The notes beneath the pieces were generated by a model. The model worked only from the letters and a program-made list of their open reading frames with translations. It had not been told where the DNA came from and did not search any database. This document shows positions 1 to 12,129 of a DNA stretch of 64,000 bases, piece by piece. Location: contig NC_052132.2 in the NCBI RefSeq assembly GCF_016086655.4, forward strand, positions 9,364,805 through 9,428,804, in the 5' to 3' direction. Position 1 is the stretch's first letter. The number at the start of each line of letters is the position of its first letter. The position numbers and the translations under genes are program-made. This DNA comes from Lepeophtheirus salmonis (Eukaryota > Arthropoda > Copepoda > Siphonostomatoida > Caligidae).

Positions 1-795
1 TAAAGAAGAGTTATCTTTCATTTTTATCTAAGAAGACATAAAAGGATATATTATGAGGAAGGGGTAAGAGCATATTTTTCTTGAAAGTGTGAACCCTTAT
101 TTTTGTAACATTGTAATCAAAAAGTATTTGCAATCAGGAAGGAAACTCTTAGCTTATTTTTTTTTTTCGTTAAGAAATCTATATTGCAAAAACAGGAAAT
201 AATGTGAAGGAATTTATTCCTCTGCATATACATTCAATACTATCTTTCGATACATCCGTATATTTTAAAATGAAAAGTAAACCGTTAATTATCTTGTTTA
301 CCTAATTACTTTTTTTTTTAAATTCCTATTTCATATTTGAAAATAAAAATACTTACAGAACATACTTTATATCCAAGAATAATCTTTTTTTATTATGAAT
401 ATAATTACATTTATGAAAACCCATTTTTGCATGTAGTACATTAGGGTGTGCCTGGTCCTCGAAGAATAATTTAACTTGAACGGATATCACATTTTAGATA
501 CTACGTATATACATAGTGAACATATTAATCCAACTTCATGAATAAACAGAGTATTGCAAAATTTCCTCCTTTTTAATTTTTGTGATATTTTTGCCATAAG
601 AAATCACAAAATCTATTTTTTAAATTTAAAAATTAACCAATAATTTATAAATGGTTTTTTCATTTTACAATTGACATTAGTATTTACTACATCCTCTTGA
701 TAAAGGTAAAAAACTTTGGCATAAACATATAATTATTTTTTTTAGCAAACTATACAAAACATAACAATTGCTGGGATTTATATCCTCCAAATGTG
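1..795. other. AT-rich DNA, no gene seen
   Basis: AT-rich sequence with T and A runs and no reading frame of note. I see no domain, RNA gene or repeat boundary in it. Confidence 0.5.
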
Positions 796-799
796 GGTG

Positions 800-1110
800 T
801 CTGGTAGTGTTGTACCAACATTAGACTAAACCCTTCCAAAAGGACTTTAAAGAATTCAGGTAAGAGTTTGAGAGTTAATACTTTAACTTGTCCCAGTCAT
901 TCTTAATTTGAAGGCACCAGAATTCATGATTTTTAATGCAAAATGAGAAGGATCACCGTCTTGCTGCTAATAATAGTTACCATTAGGATAGTTTGTTTGT
1001 ATCTGCAGGAAAAATATGGATAACGACCAATATGTACACTTTGAACCCAATTTTAGGTATAGACTAAAAGAGAGTTTAAGTCATAACTTTTTCATAAGCC
1101 TCTATTAATC
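800..1110 (-). pseudogene. decayed mariner/Tc1-type transposase fragment
   Basis: On the minus strand around 930-1000 the translation reads NYPNGNYY, a stop, then QQDGDPSHFALK. This matches the mariner block around the second catalytic aspartate (usual form QQDGAPAHTA), preceded by the usual PNGNY-like segment. A stop replaces a residue directly before QQD. Downstream (lower coordinates) a piece reading KNDWDKL resembles the region before the C-terminus, so residues between are probably deleted. The first catalytic aspartate and the N-terminal DNA-binding domain are not recognisable. No TIRs were found. The family call rests on one short motif, so it is tentative. Confidence 0.5.
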
Positions 1111-1930
1111 CAAGGATTTATATCATTATATTAGATGGACTTTTTGAACAAGGTAAGTTTTGGACTTAATTTTTGAATTTAAAAGACATCAGTCATTGAG
1201 GTTGTTTGATGCTATTCAAAGGTGAAAATCCTTTTGGGCAATAATATTTTTTTACAATTGAACCATTCTGCTTCAAACAAGCAAAAGTTATTGGATTTTT
1301 TAATCTTGTCATGATGATTAATTGAGGTTATAGGTGTCTGGCAGTCCTTACATAGCTACTGAGTTCGAAAAAACATAATTTTTGAAAGTAAGTGCGTTCA
1401 CATTCCAGACTTTTACTAGTTAGTCCATTGACAAATAAGGCAAATTTTCAGCTATATCCGAAATTGCATTCTCTAAATGGCCCATACTTTTCCTACCTGA
1501 ATATGAAGACCGTTATATAATGTTAACGGGATCCGTTTAATCCTAAATCGCCTTATCAACTAGTTAAACAGTTTGAATGTATACGCCAAACATGGAGGCT
1601 ATATATTAGAGTACTTGGGCGGGAAGCATATCGATATAACCTTGTCTTTGATCCACCTGCATTGATAATTCCTTATTTATCTGATACAACCAACTTCACG
1701 TTTAAAAGCTTATAGAAACAACTTAAGAACTCTGAACTTTGATTCCCGGGAAATACTTAAGCATATTTCCGGCTTTTTTACATATTAATCTAAAAAAGAT
1801 AACAAAGAAAATTAATTTCTTTGGTTTTTGTCATTTTTTCAACATAATTATCGCGTTGTTGCTCATGTAAATAAACAAATATTTCAATAAAATGACACAA
1901 ATGGGTTCATAAGGACCATACAATATATCC
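1111..1930. other. no gene seen
   Basis: No coding signal I can support. The minus strand continues without clear homology between the mariner piece on one side and the gag-like piece on the other. Confidence 0.4.
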
Positions 1931-1939
1931 AAAAAAGCT

Positions 1940-2560
1940 TGTTTAGCTACCAGGTTAGGACACCAAGTTCTGTTCTTGTCCCTGTAGTCTACGACGGAGT
2001 TGCCAATCTAAGAACTTTTCCTCTTGCTTTTGATGACATTGAAAGAAGTATTGCATGAATAATTTCTTTTATAAATTATTGTATTATACTTTGTAATTTT
2101 AAATCCATACGACTTTTTAAATATTCTTGTCGTTCTGCTTTGCTCATTTGCCTTATCTTGTTTGTAGAATAGTAAAGCTCGTAACTTGTTCGCCATGATC
2201 TAAATTCCGATAGTGACGAGTCAGTCTTGAGTCTTTCTTGTTTCAAATCTGTCCTTTATTTTTCCAGCTTTGACTTCTTAGACGGGAAGTAGGTTACATT
2301 CTTTAAGATTTATGGAATTTTTGGAGAGTTAAAGGGTCGATATTTTTAATTTATCGACTGTTTCAGAGAACTATTCACAAAAATCTCCTCAGTCTTGGCC
2401 TTTTCTTCTTTCCCTTCCAACTCCAAGTTGAATCTCGGCTCCATCTTATGTAAGGCACCCTTTAGTTTGGACGTGATGATTTGAATTTTCACCATCATAT
2501 CATTGGTTCTTTCCTCAAATGTTAAGGACTCAACTCCTCCCATAAATTTTTTAAGTGCTT
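1940..2560 (-). pseudogene. probable LTR-retrotransposon gag (capsid) remnant
   Basis: Read on the minus strand in several frames. Residues LSEFRSWRTSYELYYSTNK near 2150-2225 resemble the start of a gypsy-like capsid. The segment EEKFLDWQLRRRLQGQE near 1965-2040 resembles the capsid stretch where a short 'ETFLDW.. LR..AQ' motif is usual. An upstream open stretch of 65 codons (2346-2543) is charged and helical-looking, as expected for a gag N-terminal part, but has no domain I recognise. Stops and frame changes separate the blocks. No LTR, primer-binding site or zinc knuckle was found. It could be a different helical protein remnant; the gag reading is inference from two motifs. Confidence 0.35.
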
Positions 2561-2697
2561 TAACATGACAAGTTAAATTCGGAACTATTGTGAAGAACTT
2601 TAATTTTTGTTTGCGCCATGTAGATTTACCAACTTAGGAAAGTTTATACTATAAGACGAATCCATTGCTACTAACATATACATATTCTATGCATAGG

Positions 2698-2747
2698 TAC
2701 ACTCTGATATTATATACATAGATACATTCTAATATTATATACATATA
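2698..2747. repeat. 25-bp tandem duplication, two copies
   Basis: Two adjacent 25-bp copies differ at a few positions. Each contains the core AATATTATATACATA or GATATTATATACATA. It is a minor local duplication in AT-rich DNA. Confidence 0.75.
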
Positions 2748-2759
2748 GGCTTTAATCTC

Positions 2760-3470
2760 TCTTTACGATGATCTAACAAACCTGAAGGATTTTTTTTTGG
2801 TAAAATTGGTCCATTAGCTTCACCCTAATGAACATAGTTATTGCATTTGATTACATTGCATGTAATAATCATCTTAAAATAGGTATCATAATGAGGCATA
2901 TAATTTAAGAAATGCAATATTATATTTTGATAAAATGAAACACATAAAAATATTGTTAATAAATGTATTAATCGTAATGCAAATTTAACCATTTCCTAGA
3001 GAAAAAATAAAACTAATTTACTATTCACAATTATTTATCTTTTTGCACAAAATTTGCTCCCTGTAGCTACAAACTTTGTTCTGGGTCGTGAATAAAATAC
3101 ATATTAGTAAACTTGTTACATTTTAATTAGATTATATTCTCATAAATTTAACTGATATACACTGAAACAAAAAAAACCCACAATACTCCTATGGAGAAAC
3201 AATATGTTTTATAAAAAAAAACGTAGTACAACAATATTAATTAAAACAACAAAAACGTTATTATTATATATTATTTCAAATAGACAAAAAAGTACAACAG
3301 TATTGATGTAAATTATAAGTATTTTTATAATAAAAAAAAAAAAAAAAAATCAGATACTGTTTATTTCTAAACTAATTCCTGATTTAGAAACCCGAATTAA
3401 ATCAAAAACTTTAATCTTCATGAGTCTAATTTTTCTTCACATTTTTTAATTTTGGTACTTTTTTACATAC
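2760..3470. other. AT-rich DNA with an A18 run
   Basis: No gene seen. Contains an uninterrupted run of 18 A at 3332-3349 and several shorter homopolymers. Confidence 0.5.
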
Positions 3471-3474
3471 AGTT

Positions 3475-4150
3475 TGGGTTTATAACAGCTTAATATGTCC
3501 TCCATTACCCTTCATGATGGCTCCAACCAGGGCCGTAATGCAGATATTGATTTTCTGACCAATTCCATGTACATTTTTTCCAAATTTAAGTTACAAAGGC
3601 TTTTAGGGCCTAATTGTTTACCATAAGCCTTGCTCTATTTAGGAGCCCAGAAGACAAAGTTAATTTGCTTTTGTCTGCTAAGTATGGTGTTCAAATTGTT
3701 TTTACCCAAAAATCATGTTCATCTTCTTGTAAATGAAGTATTTTCCTACCTACACATACCTCCAAGGACATCCCATCTTCATTTTTGATGTCCCTCCTGA
3801 CTTTGTCCTATGAAAATTGGTTTGCTTTCTATTTAATATCATTGACTTTCTTGGTATAGTACTGACAGCCTCTTTGATAACAGATCATGACTTCATAATG
3901 GGGAGACCACCTCTAGGATCCTTGTCCAGTGATTTGACGTTGTAGAAGGTATGGGGTCCACATCTTTCTCCTTGACAATAACCTTTTTTGTAACTCCTAC
4001 ACGGATCCAAGCGGTAACTTTTACGCAAATGACTTGTTCTATGATTGTGAAATGATAAAACAAATGAAATTAACAGCTTGGAGTAGTAGCTGTCGTCTCC
4101 CGTCAAAAATGTACTAATCAGTCGTCTGCACCTCCAGATAATAGCATTTA
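3475..4150 (-). pseudogene. decayed mariner transposase, internally deleted
   Basis: Minus-strand frames give successive blocks of a mariner transposase. Near 3890-3960 TFYNVKSLDKDPRGG resembles the first helix-turn-helix and linker (a TVY.V.K type block). Near 3760-3800 DKVRRDIKNEDGMS resembles the second DNA-binding motif and the conserved DLGM segment after it. Near 3480-3530 IMKGNGGHIKLL matches the usual C-terminal end (.GGHIE). The catalytic middle with the first two aspartates is missing or unreadable, so the copy is internally deleted. Frames change at least twice and stops interrupt each block. No TIRs were recognised. Confidence 0.55.
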
Positions 4151-4179
4151 AAGTAAAATAGTTTTGATATAACAACTAG

Positions 4180-5710
4180 TAGTAACTCTGACTATTTGAG
4201 AAACGCTTAGCTGTGATAAAGTTTAATTATAATTAAAGGGAAGGAAAACAAAATAACAAATCCCACTCCGTATACCGACATATAGGCTGAATTATATTCA
4301 GAATTCAACAAACATAATAACTCCTGAGCAAACCATAATTGTTACTCTATGTCTTAATACTTAGATTTTCTTTCTTCAATAATGAAATAACAATTACAAC
4401 AGCGTCAGAAAAAAAAAATATCTACATATAGCTCAATTGTGTAACTAAATCGGCCCGATTGGAAAACAAAATTATCAAAACCCACTGTGAGCAAAATATG
4501 AATGCTTATTGCTCTAAATCGTAGCCATGTATTATTTGTAAAAGTTCAGGAACTCTTTTAATCAATGTAAACCAATGATAGTCATGACTTCAATGGGGAA
4601 GAACGTTTTATTTAAAGTTGGCCTTCTCAGATGATCCATTCATTCAATTATTCAAATTCGATTGTTCTTGAATATAATCATATCTCGTAGAACATTTGAT
4701 GATAGGTGACTTCATTCCCCGTCCCTTCTCCAAAGATTCAAACATCGAAAGCTGATATGAGTTCCTCAGTAATCAGGACTATCAATTTTTTTTCATATTA
4801 TGTCAGGCTTGATTATACTACAAATCATAATTTATAACTTGTTTCCTGAATAAATTAAATTTGATATGATAAATTGACAAGCCAACCATATTATCTAAAT
4901 GAAAAAGTAAATTATTATGAATTTGTTGAGTTCACTCTCTGTTTGTGAATTGTGATTATATACATCCCAGGATTCATAAAAAAATATTTTTATTCAAATA
5001 GATTTACATTTTATGACCAACACTTATTTGTATGCTCTTAAAACCTTTCATTTGATATAATGTACTTTTTTTAATTATCTTGATAACGCCATGTATATGG
5101 TATATTTGTAAATTATGCTATTTTTTAATCGAGGTTAAGAAAACTGTTTTTCTTCAAAGTTGTTCTGTTCTGTTTCTTTTTGATTTCATGGATTGTACTT
5201 TTTTTCAATGTAAGGAAATACAATATTGTAGTTTTTATTTATTTTTACTCAATGTGTGTAAGTTTGCTCCCCGGTCGTTCTTAGAGAAGGGATTTATGTA
5301 TATGAACTTTAAAGAAGATTCCTTTATTGGATGGAGTAAATACTTAATCAATGCAATTACTCTATCTTACCAATTAAAGAAATACAAAAAAATTATCTAT
5401 ATATCATGTTCAAGTTTCAAACACACTACCGTTATGATTATTTTAAAAATAGACTTACTTTACCCATCATATAGTTTGAGCCAACTTTTGGAAATGAAAT
5501 GAGGAAAATTCCTTAGATAAATAAGTTTATTCCTTGCAAAATGTTATGCTTAATTTAAATATACATAACCTTTTGTATCTAAATAAATGAGTGTGTCCGC
5601 GTGTGAGACATATATAAAAAGAAGGAAGAGAATAAAGGTTTTATTTGGATCAAAACAGCACCAATATTATAAGTACATACAAATAATTACTTATAAAAAT
5701 ATTTTTGTTA
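4180..5710. other. no recognisable gene; one unassigned open stretch
   Basis: AT-rich. An open stretch of 140 codons on the plus strand (5080-5502) has Phe-, Tyr-, Lys- and Ile-rich composition typical of translated AT-rich non-coding DNA, no recognisable domain and no splice or promoter support. I treat it as chance. Confidence 0.4.
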
Positions 5711-5715
5711 CATTC

Positions 5716-5743
5716 TTGGTGGGACGAGTAGATAATGCACGAA
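5716..5743 (+). repeat. left terminal inverted repeat of mariner
   Basis: Matches the minus-strand reading of 6973-7002 over about 28 bp, with a one-base gap in the G run and a few substitutions after GACGAGTAG. Confidence 0.8.
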
Positions 5744-5877
5744 TTTGACGGGCTATAACTTTGTTATTGATTGTCATAGAAAGATCCAATTATGCAAGAG
5801 GCTGCATGAAACCTTAATCAATATTGCGTAGAATATAAGTATGCTTTGATTCTACCTCCTTATTGATATATTTCTCC

Positions 5878-6892
5878 ATGGAGCAGTTGCCCGAAAAAAA
5901 TTCACAGAGCGGATCTTAACTGCAGAGGAAAACAAAAGCATCGCAAGGACATTTGGAGTACACAAAAACACTGTTTGGAGTAGCAAGAAGTGGCTGGACG
6001 AAAGGGGGCTTAATTTTAAGGATCTCCCACATTCTGGACAGTCTTGCAAAGTAAGAAAACTTTCAAAAATTGCTGAAGTGAAAGCTTTAATCGAAACCAA
6101 CCCTTCTATAAATGCATGAAAGCTTGTTCGATTCATGGGATGTCACCTAAGACAATGAGGAACCGTTTGGACAAGGATTTGTGCCTCAAGTCTATTACGC
6201 AGACAAGAGTTCAAATGTTAACCTCAGAACAATGCAAATAAAATCTAGAACCGTGTTTAAAGATGCAGAACAAATTCAAAAAGAAATATGTTCTTGTTTT
6301 TTCCAACAATCTTTTTTTATTGACAAATACCATAATCGAACGAGTGACAGGTACAAATCATCTTCAGTTAACTCTACCAATCTTGTGATAGATTTATGAG
6401 CATATCAAACTATATTTCCGGCCAGATGATTCTAGGATTTGTTGGGACTGATGGGTAATTTTTTTTGCTGTAATTATTAAGCAGACATGTCAATGGTAAG
6501 AGCTACAAGCATGTACTTCTGAGTCAAGTTATTCAAGGTCTTGAGGCAATCAATTGTCTTGGGGGCTTCACATGGATACAAGATGGAGCTCCGGGCCATA
6601 CATCAAAGGCTGTTCAGCTGTATATTTCTAAGATGCTGGACTCGAAGGGTTTTTGTTCGAAAGGTGTTAAGCCTCCGTCTTCACAAAACCCGAAACACCT
6701 TGATTTCAGACTTTGGGCAAAATTGAGAAAGTTGCATGTTCTAAAAATCATCCAAATTTTGAGTATCTAAAAGCCGCAGTTAATACAACCTGGGGCAATA
6801 TTTCTACCAGCTATGTCAAGAAGGCCTGTTCTGCTTTAACAACAATAATTTACATGTGCATTGAAGATAAAAGCTGTGTTTTTGAGAAATAA
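5878..6892 (+). pseudogene. mariner transposase, inactivated
   Basis: Would catalyse cut-and-paste of the surrounding element. Order of blocks: an N-terminal helix-turn-helix reading RTFGVHKNTVW near 5950; the second DNA-binding block MSPKTMRNRLDKDL near 6138-6180 after a frame change; a degenerate first catalytic block near 6290-6340; the second catalytic aspartate in WIQDGAPGHTSK near 6570-6610; the third in PKHLDFRLW near 6690-6720; and a C-terminal tail ending at the TAA at 6890-6892. The expected FSDEK motif has decayed so that the first aspartate is not visible. At least four frame changes and several stops break the frame. The ATG at 5878 is the first in the right place but is out of frame with the next block. 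Confidence 0.75.
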
Positions 6893-6972
6893 ATCATCCT
6901 TAAGGTGTATTTAATAACCACCAAAAAGTTTTTCCTTTGCAACCTTGGCAGCACTTTTGATGTTGTTTGTCT

Positions 6973-7002
6973 GGCGAGCATCAGCTACTCGTCCCCACCC
7001 AA
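6973..7002 (-). repeat. right terminal inverted repeat of mariner
   Basis: Inverted partner of 5716-5743; followed by TA at 7003-7004, the expected mariner target duplication. Confidence 0.8.
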
Positions 7003-7004
7003 TA

Positions 7005-8395
7005 TAAGTATGACACAAAATTTGGGGACTTAAGAAACTTTTGGAGGAGGTTTGATCCCACCAACAAGGAGGCTGGTAATGCCACTCGATATACTCATAC
7101 TTGGTTATTTTTTAAGTATACTTGCTCACTTTCAGACTGATCTGTCCGGCAATTTTTTATTCTATGTGAGATATTACGTAAAAAAGATTCCTCAATATAC
7201 CTAAGATTTGAACTTGAAATATACTAACAAAGTTTTGCATAATAAAAATATATATAATGTAATTTAATTTAATTTTTTAATTGATAAAAGTTCAGTTAAA
7301 TTTTTGATGCAATCGAACGTTAGAAAAATATTATAAAAACTAATAATTTTCATGTATACAAATTGATGGTATATGTCAAACCATATACATAAATCTAAAA
7401 ATAGTTTTGATAAATATTTTTCGTTTAAATTAAATATGCATAGAGTACCTTTCATTTTTTTATTGCTGGGGCTGTTATAAAAAAATATGTTTGAAATATA
7501 TTTGACAAGACCAATTTCCTTTTTAGCATCTATGTATTAATATTTTGTTAAATGACAATATATATTGATCAAATTCCTTCAAGGCAAAGTATTTCCCGTA
7601 AAGAAACGCAAAAATTATTAAATGTAATGCTTTTGAACTATTTTTTTCCAATTTAAAATAAAGTGAAACCTATTTAATAGATAAATATTAATCATGCTTC
7701 CTATATTTAAGTTTTTGGATTCATTTTAGACATCATAGCATATCATATCATAGCAGAAAAACGGAATCATAATTCGACTTTAGACTATTAGACTTTAACA
7801 GAATACAAATTTGTATTACTTGCATTTATTACAAAGAATCATTTTCAAACTTCATGCAAAGGGGCATACATTATTTATATACCCCTGCGCACGCTCGTTG
7901 TTAAAAATGAGTCTTCCTCAGATAATCAAACAAAATAACTTTAATTTGTTAATATAAATAAAATTAGATCTCCCAAGATCTTTGTAAATTTGAAATGATG
8001 AACACTGCAATAAAGATGATCTTTTTCGAGAAAACAAGTGTCACTCTTAATTTATATATATATTCAAATAAGACATACAAAATTGATAAAGTTTGGATAC
8101 AAAACTCGCAGTAACATTTTACTAGAACTTTTTACACGTTATTTAAAATTATGAAGTTACATTACACAGTCTATATATAGATGAAAAAAACCTATACCGT
8201 TTTTTTCATCCCTTTCTATTTTTTCTATTTCGGCGGCCAAGATTTAGGAAAATTAAGGAAGAACCCACGTCCTTAATTGGGTAGATATCCAAAAAAATAG
8301 AAGTCTGTACCTAGAACATGCGTATGGTTGTCTATTTTAACTAAGGACTTTAATCGTTCCAACAAAACTAAAAAAATAGAGCTTCAACAGTAAAA
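7005..8395. other. AT-rich DNA, no gene seen
   Basis: No coding signal supported. Contains a short GC-richer motif at about 7888-7903 (CGCACGCTCGTTGTTA) that recurs inverted near 48179-48194. Confidence 0.45.
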
Positions 8396-8404
8396 ATATT
8401 TATG

Positions 8405-8545
8405 ACTTGTCGCCTCCCTCTATCCCTGATTTCAACTTCTTTGACTTTGCAGTGAAGAATGTGCACCGCACCATTCCTCCAAATTGGCTCCAAGCAGCTA
8501 TCATGACAGCGTTGTACGCATATGCATAAGGCCTTCATAGTCAGG
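8405..8545 (+). pseudogene. mariner transposase C-terminal fragment
   Basis: In one frame the sequence reads PPSIPDFNFFDFAV followed by WLQAAIMTA. This is the mariner block around the third catalytic aspartate (usual form SPDLNPLDF.V) and the start of the helix after it (.LKAAI). About 45 codons are readable before a stop. Nothing upstream resembles the other catalytic blocks, so this is a stranded 3' fragment. No TIR was identified. Confidence 0.55.
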
Positions 8546-11500
8546 AGATGCCTGTTTTTTTTCTGGTGTGTTGTTGTTTGTGAAGGAGAACATACTACAA
8601 AATAAAGTTAAATATATTATTGAAACATATAACCAAATAGTTTTGAATTCTCAATTTTGGAATTAATAAAAATAATGTTGTTTTATATGAGTAATGCTAA
8701 AAACAATTTTTAATTTTCTAAACACTATTTTTTGTATCATTCTTTATGCAAAAATTTTGTTTGAGCAGTAACAAAATAGCTTTCAAGAAGGAATACACTA
8801 CAGCATATTGTGACATAAAAAAAAGACTTTAAAAAAAATAAAATCAGTATTATTAGATAAAGTTTTATACAGAAATTATGTAATTAACTTTGACGCATTC
8901 TTAATGACAATTGTCTTTGATACAAAAAATAACAATAGAAACTAAATTCAAAAACTTAATGATACAAGAATATTTAACGAAAAAACTCAGGAACTTATCT
9001 TGTACTTATAATTTTGTCTTTTTTTATTTCTACTTATTGTTGTAGAGAAAATACATTTTTTTATACTATAGCCTTTTTATTGAAGATAATATAAATGTCA
9101 AATGAGAGAATCATGTTTGTCATACAACTTTCTTTTGGGAATTATATTTTGTATGTTGAATTACCATTTGTTTTTTTTTAAGTTGCTTATAAATGTAAAT
9201 GATTCTTTTAAAAAAACATCACATCCATGTTCACAAAATAAGAAAAATAAATATAATTTTTTTTCAAACAGGGAGAACAAAACCTGAAGTATGATTTTAT
9301 TACAATCATTTTGGATAACAAGGTTTCATTACGCGATCAAGCGACAGCTGAAACAAAAATAAATAGATTTACTTCAATATCATGTCTCTGGTTTTAAAAA
9401 TTTGGGAGACATAGAAAACAGGCAACTTGTGTACGAGCTGCAAATATAACATCTCTATCCAGACTGTTATCGACATCAAGAAGTCCATTCAATGTCATAC
9501 CTCCAAAAAGAAACAAAAATTCCGCAGACACAATATGCTGACTTCGTACCTGCCTCCATTGGGTACAAAATTTCTTGTTAAAAACTGACAATGTGTTCCG
9601 GTCTGTGTAGAATGTTATTGCGAGTTAAAAATAAGAACATGTTGCATAAAAAAGTATAGTTCCATATGACACTTAACATATCACAAATTGGTTTTGTGTA
9701 GTCTTTTCTTGATTCTATAAAAATTAAGTTTTTCGTTATTTAAACATGCTACTGCAAATTTTTGTTCCCCATTATGTATTTGTCCAAAAATATGACTTGC
9801 CGTTTAGGGTGACGATAAAGTCAATTTTTTTGGAAAAGTAATGGCTTAGGTTAAAAAATGGTTCTTAATTGTACCAAAAACCTTTGAAATAGTTTAAATA
9901 GTTTTGAAAAATATCTAGACATAATTATAGGTGCCTAAAGTTTTGAAAATTTACATTTTGATATAAAAAATTTCATGAATACTGTCCATAAACTTGGAAT
10001 TTAAGTTTTTTTGTGAAGCAATAAACTGTGCTTATTAAATTTACATTAGAATATATTATGTAACTTTCTGAACAAAAATAACATTAATATGCTCGAAATA
10101 ACGTCATTTGAAGTTCAGAGAACTTTCTCTCATAATCCTTGTTATATTTCTATAGCATATTGCAACCCAATTATTAGACTGATAAATATAACAATTTCTA
10201 ACTACGTTTCAATCACAAAATTTAAAGATAAAATATAAATTATTAATTACCATGATTTTAGTTCCCTTTTTATGACCATATCAGCAAAAATGACCATTTA
10301 AATTCAATTTTAACATTATAAGTTCAAATACCGGCAAGAATATTGTCACTTAGATTCTACTTAAAAAATTAAAAGCAAAGAAACTTCAACCATATCGTCA
10401 CCAGATGTACCTTCGTTAGAAAGATTTTTTTTTAAATGGGTCATCCATGAACCGAACTAACTAAAAACCTGGAACTGCAAATGAAGAGTTTGCCAGTCTT
10501 TTGGAAGATAAAACTATAGAATTTGCAAAAGAAAATCCTTGAAAATATATTACAGATACGAAAATATAGAACAGTTAAAACTATTAATTAATATTTTTGA
10601 AGATGTCCCAATGCGTGGAGTTAAGTTGATGTCGTCTCGTACAATCCACCATGTCGGTTGGCCCTCAAAAGTGATATATAGTAACAAAATTTAGATATTT
10701 AGATTAAAATTCAAATTTACTTCAAAAGAAAGAACGCAGATTATGTGATGTTTGTGTTTTCATCGTGAGAGTATGTGTCAAAACATGGGTCAATGCATCT
10801 AAGGCCTTCCATTCTCCTTTGAATTATCTCAGGAAAATGAATTTGTTAATCGAATATTCTTCAATTAATAGACATATTTCCAAATCCGTATTTTTCAATT
10901 TTCCAAACATTTATAGTGTTTGCCAAAGGAACCCGTAGGACAAGATTTTATACATAAAATCTATGTTCCTTTGTCACTAAGAAGTAAAAAAAAAATATGG
11001 TAATTTTAAAGCTGCCTGATAGTTTTTTAGAAGTTGACCGAGCACATTCGAATGGAACGGAAGAAAGTATGGAGGGATCAGAAAAAGTTGTTTTGCTCCA
11101 CGTTTGTATGATCTTACTGAAAAAACAGTGAAGCTCAGCAAAGAATATAGTTGGTTAAAAACAACGAGTCACAACTTCAATATCTTCTAGAAGTCGTAAA
11201 TGACCATCAGAGGATCTATCCCAACATCAATAAGAAAATGCTTACCAAAAGTGATTAGCATTTGTCTATAACTTACAATAAGAAATTATTTATATAAATG
11301 ATATTATAGGAAAATTTATAGATATATCAACTTGACAATAGACTTACTTAAAAAGTAAAATAATTTGAACAAAATAAATTTTGTGTCTAAATTTGTATAT
11401 ATAATTAAAGTATGTACTTGTTCATTTATTAAATACATCATCAAGAAGAGAATAATTTTTTTTTGTCAGTCATAGTTTTTATGACTTCCTAAATAGAACT

Positions 11501-11715
11501 TTACATTGGTACAAGTATGTTCCATGTAACTTATGGTTCAAAAACCGTCTAGAGGCTTTTTTCAGGGGGCTTGGATGCCAGACCCAGTTGGAGGGTCAGG
11601 TTTACAAAAAAAAAAAACAATGTTGTAGGTGACATAAATAATTTTACAGTGTTAAACCTGCTATACGTAATGAGGCTACCGTAGTAGGCTCAAAGATTAC
11701 TAAGTTTACATGATA
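8546..11715. other. long AT-rich stretch, no supported gene
   Basis: No gene I can support. Weak hints only: near 10605-10650 the plus strand reads MRGVKLMSSRTIHHV, vaguely like a mariner helix-turn-helix, and near 10725 KKERRL could follow it, but the connection is poor. A 65-codon minus-strand open stretch at 9394-9591 has no recognised domain. Confidence 0.4.
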
Positions 11716-11724
11716 CTCTCAACC

Positions 11725-12120
11725 TGAAGGGGTTCCTGTACATACGGCAAAAGTCGCGATGGATTGGACATCAAAAAGAAAATGAAAATCTGGCCGAAGG
11801 AATTCGGCCCACTGCAGTGCCCCGACCTGAATCCCTTTCATTATAACATCTGGTGATTAATTCAAAGAAAGGCATGTGGATAACGTCACAGCAGTATTAA
11901 TCCTTACACCAATCGCTTGAGAAAGTGTAGCGATCAATGTCGAACCACTACTTTGTCAACATATGCAAAGCGTTTTAGAGTCGGATGGAGCGTGTGATTG
12001 AAGTTAAAGGTACTCAAATTCATAAGTAATGTTCTCTATTGAGTAATAAACAAGTTCCAATAAAAAAAATCTCTATAGTATTCAAAGTTAATTTTGTTCC
12101 AACACTTTCTGAGAACCCCG
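11725..12120 (+). pseudogene. mariner transposase C-terminal half with 3' terminus
   Basis: Same family as the copy at 16560-17128. The second catalytic block appears as PEGVPVHTAK near 11735, where the aspartate has become glutamate (QQDGAPAHTAK is usual). The third-aspartate region near 11820 is frame-shifted. The C-terminal part reads TTLSTYAKRFRV near 11940-11980. The element ends in a terminal repeat just before TA at 12121-12122. The N-terminal half and left terminus are missing or unrecognisable. Confidence 0.6.
12086..12120 (-). repeat. 3' terminus shared with the 17.1-kb mariner
   Basis: Read on the minus strand it begins CGGGGTTCTCAGAAAGTGTT and is followed outward by TA. The terminus at 17094-17128 begins CTGGGTCTTCAGAATGTATT. 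The two agree well beyond the first 20 bases (GAACAAAAT then AACKTTG), so they belong to one family. Confidence 0.7.
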
Positions 12121-12129
12121 TACAATCTT

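Larger units (their letters stand above)
5716..7002 (+). mobile_element. mariner-family element, full length but decayed
   Basis: A 1,287-bp element, the normal size for mariner. Both ends carry an inverted repeat with the core GACGAGTAG. The left end begins TTGGTGGGACGAGTAG. The right end, read on the minus strand, begins TTGGGTGGGGACGAGTAG. A TA follows the right end at 7003-7004; the matching left TA is not intact (TC at 5714-5715). The transposase lies between, in the same orientation. Several stops and frameshifts make it non-functional. Confidence 0.8.

Noticed and set aside
5080..5502. 140-codon open stretch on the plus strand
   Set aside because: Phe/Tyr/Lys/Ile-rich composition of translated AT-rich DNA, no domain, no conservation evidence and no splice context.
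9394..9591. 65-codon minus-strand open stretch
   Set aside because: No recognisable domain; neighbouring frames do not continue it into a known family.
10590..11290. Possible mariner helix-turn-helix (MRGVKLMSSRTIHHV) with KKERRL downstream
   Set aside because: No catalytic block follows and the spacing does not fit; may be chance.
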